Positions 24,354 through 34,290 of a stretch of 64,000 nt of DNA are shown piece after piece. The notes below the pieces were generated by a model that worked only from the letters and a program-made list of their open reading frames with translations, was not told where the DNA came from and did no database searches. A program made the position numbers and the translations under genes. The number at the start of each line of letters is the position of its first letter. The stretch's first letter is position 1. This DNA comes from Labia minor (taxonomy: Eukaryota > Arthropoda > Insecta > Dermaptera > Spongiphoridae): NCBI GenBank assembly GCA_963082975.1, contig OY720348.1, forward strand, positions 14,628,078 to 14,692,077, read 5' to 3'.

Positions 24354-24579
24354 CAACGCCAAAATACAATAAATGACTCATGCCAGGCAAAATTTCACCT
24401 GAAGAATCTCTGGTTGACAAGTAACTTTGAAGATTTCACACGAAATTAGAAAAAAATCTTTTTTTGAAGAAGGAAAAGCAGAAGGAGAAGAAACCGTCTC
24501 AATTAATAAAGAGAAATAAAGATTATATAGATTTTTTTTCTTTTATAAAGATATATCAATATAATAGACCTCCTCCACA

Positions 24580-24698
24580 CAGTGGTGTATAGGGAGGGGA
24601 ACGCGTGGGAACGACGTTCCCTTACCTAACAAACAAAACATGTATCTTCAGAAGATTTCTTCTTAATGATAATGTAAGATTCGAAATGCGGATAAAGT
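24580..24698 (+). mobile_element. Transposon fragment with CAGTGGTGTA terminus
   Basis: It starts cagtggtgtatagggagggg, followed by aacgacgttcccttacc and, from 24,637, tgtatcttcagaagatttct. The first part recurs at 26,223-26,320 and the second at 25,835-25,891, so one element family is present in pieces. The CAGTGGNGTA start resembles hAT-type termini. No right end was identified. Confidence 0.45.
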
Positions 24699-25221
24699 AA
24701 ATTTATCAATCACTCTACATTGTGTGTTGTTAATTAAAAATGATTCTTATTAACGTCTTTATTTATTTAATATTATTATTATTTTGTAATACTAGAATTT
24801 TAATTTTAAAAAAAATAATATTAAATTATAATTTAATATATTTTCTAATAGAATGAGAAATATTATTTTTGAAATAAATTCTCTTCACCTGGTATCCAAC
24901 TCCAATAGAAATCAAACCGACAGTCGCCACTTGAATTATTTTTGCTTGGATCAGAGAATCTATTCCCCCTTCCTCTCCACCAAGGAACCCTTCTCTCACA
25001 CTCTATTCATTACAAAGTATACAAAATGATAACAAATTGACAAAAAAATAAATAAAAAAATTAATGAGTTAATATATCTTTAAAAAAATTAATTTAATAT
25101 ATAAATAAACGAAAAAGTGCAACATACACGATGATTATCACAGTTCGATAAATAAATAGACAAGATTTATGAAATGGATGGATGACATCAGTCCATTTTC
25201 TTAACTTCTATACTCCATAGA

Positions 25222-25428
25222 TAGGGTGATCATATTTTGGAAACACCAAACCGGAACATTTTACCTTTTTTTTAGAACCAAATTGAAAAAATTTTGAAAA
25301 AAGTACGAAATGTCCTAAATATTTAAAAAACGTGACAATAGGCTGTCCCGAAGACATTTTTCGCGACGCCGGGACAGAGCACCTAAAATCGGAACAATCC
25401 CGGAAAAACGAGACGTTTGGTCACCCTA
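25222..25428. mobile_element. hAT-type MITE family C (TAGGGTGACCA), copy 1
   Basis: The ends tagggtgatca and tggtcaccctaare inverted repeats. Flanking 8-mers TCCATAGA and TCCTTAGA match at 7 of 8 bases, consistent with an aged hAT duplication. The interior has a tgtcccg/cgggacag theme and a core ttttagaaccaaattgaaaa shared with family B. Confidence 0.7.
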
Positions 25429-25563
25429 TCCTTAGAGGCATGAGATACAGAATTCCCTTAAATCCATATTTTCAAACAATTATACAGTAAATTGAATTTC
25501 TTTTTCTATAATTTTATTTATTCAATTTTCCAATTTTTATATTATATTTATTTGGGTTCAATT

Positions 25564-25797
25564 TAGGGTGACCAAACGTTCCAGTTTTCCGGGATTATCC
25601 CAATTTTAGGTGCTCTGTCCCGGCGTCCCGAAAAATGTCTTGGGGACAGTCTATTGTCCCGGTTTTTAAATATTTAGGTCTGACGAACGTTTTCTTACAA
25701 TCAGTTTGGCTCTTATTTTCAATTTTTCATTCAATATGGCTCTAAAAAAAAAGGTAAAATTTTTTACAATTGGTGTTTTCGAAATATGGTCACCCTT
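25564..25797. mobile_element. hAT-type MITE family C, copy 2, with exact 8-bp target duplication
   Basis: It runs from tagggtgaccaaacgttcca to tggtcaccctt and is flanked by GTTCAATT at 25,556-25,563 and 25,798-25,805. It lies about 135 bp from copy 1, in the opposite orientation by internal sequence. Confidence 0.8.
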
Positions 25798-25834
25798 GTT
25801 CAATTATTTAAAACAAACAATACATTTATATCAT

Positions 25835-25891
25835 CATGTATCTTGAGAAGATTTCTTCTTAATGATAATGTAAGATTCGAAATGCGGATAA
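25835..25891 (+). repeat. Fragment of the CAGTGGTGTA element
   Basis: The block running from catgtatcttgagaagattt to gattcgaaatgcggataaa is nearly identical to the matching part of 24,636-24,698, without the element's terminus. Confidence 0.5.
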
Positions 25892-26222
25892 ATTAATTGC
25901 ATATTTTCCATTTTTAAAATAGTAAAAAAAAAACTCAACAATCTACATTCAGAATGATTATTCATGTATTCCTTAATGTATGTCTCTCTTTCAGTTAAAT
26001 ATTATTATTACATATTTAGTTGAAAAAAAATATATATAATACAATGAATAAAAAAACTCTACCCTCATTTAAGAGAATATAATATTTAAATTTAAAAAAT
26101 AAAATATTTATTTTAAAAATAAATATATAAATATTTATTTAATAAATTTTATTATAGCATAACGTAGAACATTATTATTATTATAAAAATTGTTAAAATT
26201 ATAATTCTTACTTAATTTTTAA

Positions 26223-26330
26223 CAGTGGTGTATTGGGAGGGGAACGACGTTCCCTTACCTTTTTTCAGAACTGGAACGCGTTCCAGTACTTTTTCATGTC
26301 CCAACAACTTCCACTTAAATCTACTGTTAG
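26223..26330 (+). mobile_element. CAGTGGTGTA element, 5' fragment
   Basis: It begins cagtggtgtattgggagggg and includes aacgacgttcccttacc, as at 24,580. The downstream sequence differs (gaactggaacgcgttccag, itself a palindrome). Confidence 0.45.
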
Positions 26331-26809
26331 AATCTCTTTTATTGGGTTCGTTAATATTTTGTATAGTAAGAATAAGAAAAAATAAAAACTTATATTGAAA
26401 AAAATAGTTTAATGAAAATAGGACTTTATTTTGCTCCCACTATGCATTCCTCTCCATAAACCACCTATTTATATTATCATATCATATATTATTGCCTATT
26501 AGACAGTTATTATAATTTTTATATTAAGTTAAATTAAAAAAAGATTTATATTTCATAACGTATCTTTATATTTTAGAAAATAATCTATTTAATTTAAGGG
26601 AATTTGAGAGAGAGAGAGAAGGTAGCAATTAGATGGAGATGGTCCAAAATAGCAACACTTGAAGGAATAAGATAGCTCCGGACAAGAACATTTAAGTTCA
26701 GCTTACTCCTAGATTTTGATCAAGAAATAAATAGATACAGTAGAAGCTCAGCATCAATGGGAGAGTGGGGATTTTAGCCTTAATCCCCTAATGAGACAAC
26801 GGTCTATAA
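26331..26809. other. AT-rich DNA, no gene recognised
   Basis: A short AG repeat lies near 26,607-26,618. No coding frame or element terminus was seen. Confidence 0.45.
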
Positions 26810-27158
26810 CAGTGATTCTCAACCAATGTGCCGCAGCACTTTTGTGTGCCGCGAGATTATCAAAATGTGCCGCCAAATTATTACAAATGTAAAGGGGCAC
26901 TTAAACATTTCCAACTATTTTTTCTAAATTTTTTTTTAATTTGGTCCTAAAAAAAGGATAAAACGTTTTTGGGACTAGGCTCTTAAACATTTCCGACTTT
27001 TTTTTATAAATTATTTCAATTTGGTTCATAAAATAAAAAGGTAAACCGTTTTTGGGACCACTTTTTCAATATGGTACACTTTTACACTGATCTTTTTCTT
27101 TGTGTGCCGCCAAATTTTTAAACCTTTAAAAGTGTGCCGCGGTAAAAAAAAAATTGTT
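26810..27158. mobile_element. hAT-type MITE family B, copy 5 (right end eroded)
   Basis: It starts cagtgattctcaacc and contains the subterminal GTGCCGC blocks and two internal copies of the ggttc/ggtcc-aaaaaagg core. It ends at gtgtgccgcggtaaaaaa without the final inverted repeat. Units 2 and 3 retain only its last ~110 bp (about 32,418-32,525 and 37,704-37,810), because the duplication junction falls inside it. Confidence 0.7.
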
Positions 27159-27267
27159 TAAATTTAATAATTAAAGTATTATCCTTTTATTTTTTTTTTT
27201 ATTTGATTGGTTTTATGGATCTCTGCCTATTTTAAAAAATCTTACCATTTATGTGAAATTAATTATT

Positions 27268-27345
27268 AAATAGAATTGAATTTGGTGAGATTCAATCCCT
27301 TGACGTTAAGTTTTGCAGACCAGTACTATTACCTTCCAAAAGGCT
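27268..27345 (-). repeat. tRNA-like SINE head (minus strand)
   Basis: On the minus strand, gtaatagtactggt (A-box-like) is followed after about 25 bp by gggattgaatctcac (B-box-like). Copies lie at about 32,647-32,723 and 37,933-38,009 in the other units. It is probably a tRNA-derived SINE fragment. Confidence 0.35.
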
Positions 27346-27520
27346 ATTCATTGTTTTTACTTTTTAAAAACATAAATAAACATTTAATGGAACATTCTAA
27401 TTTAAAAACAAAAATTAATAAATCAGTTATAATATTAATTAAATAATTAATGTTAAGGATAAGAAGTGAATTTTATTAATTTATTTTTTTGTATCTTGTA
27501 ACATTTAAATTCAAATTACC

Positions 27521-27745
27521 TGGAACACCGAGCTATCGCTCTATCCTTTGACAAATTTATACAATTTATTATTATAAACTTTAAAAATTTTCCAATTTTT
27601 TTAAATTATTTATTACAATTTTTAAATGGATTTTTATAAAAATGACGGATCAAAAATTTGTTTCTTTAAAAATTGATTTTCATTTCAAGATGAAAAATAT
27701 ATTGAAATTTACTTGATAAAATATTTGGTGATATATTTCGTCAAT
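27521..27745 (+). repeat. Direct repeat flanking the zinc-finger gene (upstream copy)
   Basis: The block starting ggaacaccgagctatcgctc and ending near acttgataaaatatttggtg is a diverged copy of 31,510-31,735 downstream of the gene. Equivalent pairs occur in units 2 and 3. Confidence 0.6.
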
Positions 27746-27927
27746 TAGTTATTCTTATCCTAGCCAGGAGGCGCTTATGCCTTGCTATCTTAAAGACAAT
27801 TTGGTTGTTATTTTGATTGATTGTAAATCAAAATAAAAAAATTTAAAACCTGTGTTCAAAACGTTTATAAATAGTACTTATTACCTAGAATATATTTAAT
27901 AATTAATAATACATTAATCAATTAAAA

Positions 27928-27973
27928 ATGGATCTTTATTCACAAGAAGACAGAAAATATCCAATATATATAG
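27928..27973 (+). CDS. Zinc-finger gene 1, exon 1
   Basis: ATG at 27,928 opens a 46-nt exon encoding MDLYSQEDRKYPIYI plus one base, followed by a GTAATT donor. Spliced to the acceptor at 28,920-28,921, it joins the long exon in frame across GGT. The same exon is conserved in all four paralogues, including the diverged inverted one with a few residue changes. That argues for a real coding exon and start codon. Confidence 0.75.
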
Positions 27974-28009
27974 GTAATTTTTATTTCAATGTTTTTTTTT
28001 TATTTAAAG

Positions 28010-28323
28010 CATAAGTTTACAAACTTTTTTGTGTCGTAGACCCCTTGCCATATTTTTGGGTTTTGGGTAGGCCCCCTAAATTGATTTTGATTTTTTATAA
28101 AAAAATTTTACCCTTTTTTTTGAGCCTTATTGAAAAATAAAAAATGTTTTAAGAGCCATGTCGGAAAAACATATTACCTTCTTTAAAGCCGGGAAAACAC
28201 GTAGAACCCCATAGAACCCCATTTTCATTTCAAGGACCCTAAAATTTGTTATTCGCTGGCGTAGACCCCTTGGAGGTTGAAATAGACCCCAGGGGTCTAT
28301 AAAGAGCACTTTATGAACCTATG
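28010..28323. mobile_element. hAT-type MITE family D in the intron of zinc-finger gene 1
   Basis: Exact 8-bp duplications ATTTAAAG flank it (28,002-28,009 and 28,324-28,331). The ends cataagtttacaaactt and aagtgctc/cataggttcat-like are degenerate inverted repeats of the CAGTGGTTCCCAAACTTTTT type, with gtagacccctt subterminal blocks. The inverted paralogue has the unoccupied site (ctttagat at 56,258-56,265), confirming the insertion. The minus-strand frame inside is a by-product of the MITE. Confidence 0.8.
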
Positions 28324-28921
28324 ATTTAAAGTAATGTTAATTGTCACTAAAATGGTAATTATACAAGAAAGTTATTTCAACATGGATTTGGATAAAACGT
28401 TACCAGTGCATTCCTATTTTTATTCTAATAAACTTTTCTTATGATATTTTTGCGGTGCGGTCCTAGTTTACGGGATTAAAACTATAAAAATTTCCATATA
28501 CATCTGTGACGTCGGTTAAATTTAAATATTTTATATAAAAATTAAATATTTGTTTAATGAAAATTAAATTAAATATTATATAAATAAAAAAAATATGATA
28601 TAAATAGAAAATAATAAAAAATATTCTATGAATAAAAAAATATTATTTCAAACAGAATTAATTATTATTTTAAATGGGATAAAAAAATATTTGAAAAAAA
28701 ATAAAATATTTTTATAGCTAAAATTAAATATTTATTTATATCGTTAACAATTATCGGTAATTTTTTATTTATATATTTTTTCATCAAAAGTAATGTTAAT
28801 TGTCACTAATATTATTTTTTTAGATATTATTTGCAATGATATTATTCCTTAAATTGAATTATATAATACTTAGATATTTAAAAATATAATGAATTAAAAT
28901 AACGAAAACAATTATTTTTAG

Positions 28922-31044
28922 GTCCTCTATATTCCTGTGTATATTGCCATATGAATTTTATAAGTGAGGAATTTTTATCTAAACATCTAAAAAAATGTTT
29001 TCATAAAAAAATATTTTCCATTTTCAAAAATGATGTAAAACTCAAAAAAGATACAGAGAAATATTTAGACGAAAAATTGAAAGAAGAAACTGATTCAAAC
29101 CATACGGAAGACAGGCGTTTTCAATGTAATTATTGTGAAAAGAAATTTAATCAGCAATCACATTTAGATCGACATTTATTAATTCATACAGGAGAAAAAC
29201 CTTTTGAATGTAATGATTGTGAAAATAAATTTAATCAGAAATCATCTTTAAAAACACATTTATTAATTCATTCAGGAGAAAAACCTTTTGAATGTAATTA
29301 TTGTGAAAAGAAATTTATCCAAAAATCAGATTTAAAGAGACATTTATTAATTCATACAGGAAAAAAGCCTTTTGAATGTAATGATTGTGAAAAGAAATTT
29401 ATTAAAAAATCAGATTTAAAAACACATTTATTAATTCATTCAGGAGAAAAACCTTTTGAATGTAATTATTGTAAAAAGAAATTTATCCAAGAATCACATT
29501 TAAATCGACATTTATTAATTCATACAGGAGAAAAACCTTTTGAATGTAATTATTGTGAAAAGAAATTTAATTTCAAATCATATTTAAAAACACATTTATT
29601 AACTCATAAAGGAGAAAAACCTTTTGAATGTAATTATTGTGAAAAGAAATTTAATCACAAATCAAATTTAAAAACACATATATTAATTCATACAGGAGAA
29701 AAACCTTTTGAATGTAATTATTGTGAAAAGAAATTTAATCAGCAATCACATTTAGATCGACATTTATTAATTCATACAGGAGAAAAAGCTATTGAATGTA
29801 ATGATTGTGAAAAGAAATTTAATCACAAATCATCTTTAAAAACACATTTATTAATTCATTCAGGAGAAAAACCTTTTGAATGTAATTATTGTGAAAAGAA
29901 ATTTATCCAAAAATCAGATTTAAAGAGACATTTATTAATTCATACAGGAAAAAAGCCTTTTGAATGTAATGATTGTGAAAAGAAATTTATTAAAAAATCA
30001 GATTTAGAGAGACATTTATTAATTCATACAGGAGAAAAACCTTTTGAATGTAATTATTGTGAAAAGAAATTTAATCACAAATCAACTTTAAAAACTCATT
30101 TATTAATTCATTCAGGAGAAAAACCTTTTGAATGTAATTATTGTGAAAAGAAATTTAATAAGCAAACAAATTTAAAAACACATTTATTAATTCATTCAGG
30201 AGAAAAACCTTTTGAATGTAATTATTGTGAAAAGAAATTTAATCAGAAATCAAATTTAAAAACACATTTATTAATTCATACAGGAGAAAAACATTTTGAA
30301 TGTAATTATTGTGAAAAAAAATTTTTGGAAAAAGCAAATTTAAAAACACATAAATTAATTCATACAGGAGAAAAACCTTTTGAATGTAATGATTGTGAAA
30401 AGAAATTTAATTATAAATCAACTTTAAAAAGACATTTATTAATTCATTCAGGAGAAAAACCTTTTGAGTGTAATTATTGTGAAAAGAAATTTAAACGAAA
30501 ATCACATTTAGATCGACATTTATTAATTCATACAGGAGAAAAACCTTTTGAATGTAATTATTGTGAAAAGAAATTTAATATAAAATCAAATTTAAAATCA
30601 CATTTATTAATTCATTCAGGAGAAAAACCTTTTGAATGTAATGATTGTGAAAAGAAATTTAATCAGAAATCAACTTTAAAAACACATTTATTAATTCATA
30701 CAGGAGAAAAACCTTTTGAATGTAATTATTGTGAAAAGAAATTTAATATAAAATCAAATTTAAAATCACATTTATTAATTCATACAGGGGAAAACCCTTT
30801 TGAATGTAATTATTGTCAAAAGAAATTTAATCAGAAATCAACTTTAAAAAGAAATTTATTAATTCATTCAGGAGAAAAACCTTTTGAATGTTATTATTGC
30901 GAAAAGAAATTTAAACGAAAATCAATTTTGAGAAAACATTTATTAATTCATACAAGAGAAAAACTTTTTGAATGTAAATATTGTGAAAAGAAATTTAATC
31001 TGAAATCAAATTTAAATAAACATTTATTAATACATCCTGTTTGA
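28922..31044 (+). CDS. Zinc-finger gene 1, exon 2: 23 C2H2 fingers plus an N-terminal CCHC-type finger
   Basis: The exon starts after the acceptor TTTTTAG. With exon 1 it encodes about 722 residues. Order: an atypical finger (CVYCHMNFISEEFLSKHLKKC, C-X2-C-X12-H-X3-C), a basic and acidic linker of about 50 residues, then 23 tandem 28-residue C2H2 fingers with TGEKP or SGEKP linkers to the last residues. The fingers are highly homogenised (FECNYCEKKF core). Finger 21 has Asn for the first zinc-binding His (LKRNLLIH). Tandem C2H2 arrays with TGEKP linkers are nuclear DNA-binding proteins, but no effector domain (KRAB, ZAD, BTB) is visible. An internal ATG at 28,951 is in frame, so the long exon alone could look like a complete gene. 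The target is unknown. AATAAA overlaps the stop codon (31,044-31,049) and recurs at about 31,190. Confidence 0.9.
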
Positions 31045-31509
31045 ATAAAAGGCGTATTAATGCTGACTGAAGATTCTATTTGATTCTTTCTTTGATTAAT
31101 GTTAAATATTTTATTGTTTTATGTTCATTTCTAGAAAAATAGTATATATTTAACTGATTACTAATATTAAGGATTGTATTTCGGCCATTAATAAAAAAAT
31201 TTATTTTCTAAATACATTTAAAAATCTTGTTTATTAATCTCTCTCTCTCACACACACATACACACAACATGTTCGTTTATTTTAAAATACACCAAAAGAT
31301 TCTTTCAATTTACTAATCAATAAGAATAGATTTTTATAAAAATTCTAATTTTAGTTCTGAACTTTTAATTTTTACACGGGAATGCAATTTGAATATACTT
31401 ATTGTAATTAATTGATTGTATATAATGAAAAATTTGATTTATATTTTCAATTCTTTATTTTACAGGGAACATTGCAATTGATAATATATATATATATATT
31501 TTTTACATG

Positions 31510-31735
31510 GAACACCGAGCTATCGCTCGACCCTTTGTCAAATTTATAATATTTATTATTATTTATAAATTAAACTTTGAAAATTTTACAATTTTTTAAT
31601 TATTTATTTCAATTGTTAAATGGGTTTTCTAAAAATGGCCCATCCAAATTTGTTTCCTAAAATATTATTAATTAATTAAAATAACTTTCATTCAAGATGA
31701 AAAATATATTCAAATTTACTTGATAAAATATTTTA
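31510..31735 (+). repeat. Direct repeat flanking the zinc-finger gene (downstream copy)
   Basis: It begins ggaacaccgagctatcgctc and is a diverged match to 27,521-27,745. The pair brackets the gene and could promote unequal exchange. Confidence 0.6.
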
Positions 31736-31749
31736 TCCTATATTATATA

Positions 31750-31797
<48 letters not shown>
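31750..31797. repeat. TA microsatellite
   Basis: An almost pure (TA)n of about 45 bp. The equivalent tract is long in unit 2 (37,036-37,081) but only about 12 bp in unit 3 (41,763-41,774). Confidence 0.8.
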
Positions 31798-31799
<2 letters not shown>

Positions 31800-33296
31800 A
31801 TAATTAGATGGGTTCAGTTTTATAATTTTCAAAGTAGCAATAGCTTATAGACTGTTTCGTCCAAGGATTATTACTGATAATAATATAAATTCTGAAATTA
31901 TATTGACATTTGTCCTTGTCTATATCTTAATTAAGAAATGAGGTTATATTTATTTTTTATTTATAATAATTAAATATCATTTATATTATTTATAATTTAA
32001 TCTAAAAACATTTCAATTAATTTATTTAATATTATTAGATCAAATTTATTAAAGAATTTATTTGAAATTCCTTCATTTATAATTTTTCATATGTATTATC
32101 TGTTGCTAACTTCAAGAATATATTTTTTTTTTGGTTAGAGGTTAATAAATATATTTTGTAATTTGATTCTAAAATATTATTAAAATAAATTTTTTTCATT
32201 TTATTTCTATTTATTTCTTTTATACAATTTTAAAATATTTTAAATATAAAATAAAACAACGCCAAAATACAATAAATGACTCATGCCAGGTAAAATTTCA
32301 CCTGAAGAATCTCTGGTTGACATGTAACTTTGAAGTTTTCACACGAAATTAGAAAAAAATCTTTTTTTTTTGAAGAAGGAAAAGCAGAAGGAGAAGAAAC
32401 CGTCTCAATTAATAAACCGTTTTTGGGACCACTTTTTCAATATGGTACACTTTTACACTGAACTTTTCCTTTGTGTGCCGCCAAATTTTTAAACCTTTAA
32501 AAGTGTGCCGCGGTAAAAAAAAATTGTTTAAATTTAATAATTAAAGTATTATCCTTTTATTTATTTTTTATTTGATTGGTTTTATGGATCTCTGCCCATT
32601 TTAAAAAATCTTACCATTTATGTGAAATTAATTATTAAATAGAATTGAATTTGGTGAGATTCAATCCTTTGACGTTAAGTTTTGCAGACCAGTACTATTA
32701 CCTTCCAAAAGGCTATTCATTGTTTTTACTTTTTAAAACATAAATAAACATTTAATGGACATTCTAATTTAAAAACAAAAATTAATAAATCAGTTATAAT
32801 AATAATTATTATAAATAATTAATGTTATGGATAAGAAGGGAATTTTATTAATTTATTTTTTTGTATCTTGTAACATTTAAATTCAAATTACCTGGAACAC
32901 CGAGCTATCGCTTTATCCTTTAACAAATTTATACAATTTATTATTATAAACTTTAAAAATTTTCCAATTTTTTTAAATTATTAATTACAATTTTTAAATG
33001 GATTTTTCTAAAAATGACGGATCAAAAATTTGTTTCTTTAAAAATTGATTTTCATTTCAAGATGAAAAATATATTGAAATTTACTTGATAAAATATTTGG
33101 TGATATATTTCGTCAATTAGTTATTCTTATCCTAGCCAGGAGGCGCTTATGCGTTCTATCTTAAAGACAATTTGGTTGTTATTTTGATTGATTGTAAATC
33201 AAAATAAAAATTTAAAACCTGTGTTCAAAACGTTTATAAATAGTACTTATTACCTAGAATATATTTAATAATTAATAATACATTAATCAATTAAAA

Positions 33297-33342
33297 ATGG
33301 ATCTTTATTCACAAGAAGACAGAAAATATCCAATATATATAG
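33297..33342 (+). CDS. Zinc-finger gene 2, exon 1
   Basis: Identical to exon 1 of gene 1 (MDLYSQEDRKYPIYI plus one base, GTAATT donor). It lies 948 bp upstream of exon 2. Confidence 0.75.
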
Positions 33343-33378
33343 GTAATTTTTATTTCAATGTTTTTTTTTTATTTAAAG

Positions 33379-33692
33379 CATAAGTTTACAAACTTTTTTG
33401 TGTCGTAGACCCCTTGCCATATTTTTGGGTTTTGGGTAGGCCCCCTAAATTGATTTTGATTTTTTATAAAAAAATTTTACCCTTTTTTTTGAGCCTTATT
33501 GAAAAATAAAAAATGTTTTAAGAGCCATGTCGGAAAAACATATTACCTTCTTTAAAGCCGGGAAAACACGTAGAACCCCATAGAACCCCATTTTCATTTC
33601 AAGGACCCTAAAATTTGTTATTCGCTGGCGTAGACCCCTTGGAGGTTGAAATAGACCCCAGGGGTCTATAAAGAGCACTTTATGAACCTATG
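33379..33692. mobile_element. hAT-type MITE family D in the intron of zinc-finger gene 2
   Basis: The duplicated copy of the 28,010-28,323 element, with the same ATTTAAAG flanks. It arrived by segmental duplication, not by a new insertion. Confidence 0.8.
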
Positions 33693-34290
33693 ATTTAAAG
33701 TAATGTTAATTGTCACTAAAATGGTAATTATACAAGAAAGTTATTTCAACATGGATTTGGATAAAACGTTACCAGTGCATTCCTATTTTTATTCTAATAA
33801 ACTTTTCTTATGATATTTTTGCGGTGCGGTCCTAGTTTACGGGATTAAAACTATAAAAATTTCCATATACATCTGTGACGTCGGTTAAATTTAAATATTT
33901 TATATAAAAATTAAATATTTGTTTAATGAAAATTAAATTAAATATTATATAAATAAAAAAAATATGATATAAATAGAAAATAATAAAAAATATTCTATGA
34001 ATAAAAAAATATTATTTCAAACAGAATTAATTATTATTTTAAATGGGATAAAAAAATATTTGAAAAAAAATAAAATATTTTTATAGCTAAAATTAAATAT
34101 TTATTTATATCGTTAACAATTATCGGTAATTTTTTATTTATATATTTTTTCATCAAAAGTAATGTTAATTGTCACTAATATTATTTTTTTAGATATTATT
34201 TGCAATGATATTATTCCTTAAATTGAATTATATAATACTTAGATATTTAAAAATATAATGAATTAAAATAACGAAAACAATTATTTTTAG

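Larger units (their letters stand above)
24351..32252 (+). repeat. Segmental duplication unit 1 (with 2.5 kb absent from the other units)
   Basis: Bases 24,351-24,510 and 27,044-32,252 recur nearly unchanged in units 2 and 3. In those units the two parts are joined directly at taataaaccg, so 24,511-27,043 is missing. The unit holds the first zinc-finger gene. Confidence 0.85.

Noticed and set aside
28127-28309. A 60-codon minus-strand frame present three times (also 33,496 and 38,782)
   Set aside because: It lies wholly inside the family D MITE and was copied with the segmental duplication; nothing suggests selection on it.
29128-31041. Regular 84-bp direct repeats that could be mistaken for a CRISPR-like or satellite array
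   Set aside because: The period equals 28 codons and the reading frame encodes C2H2 fingers throughout.
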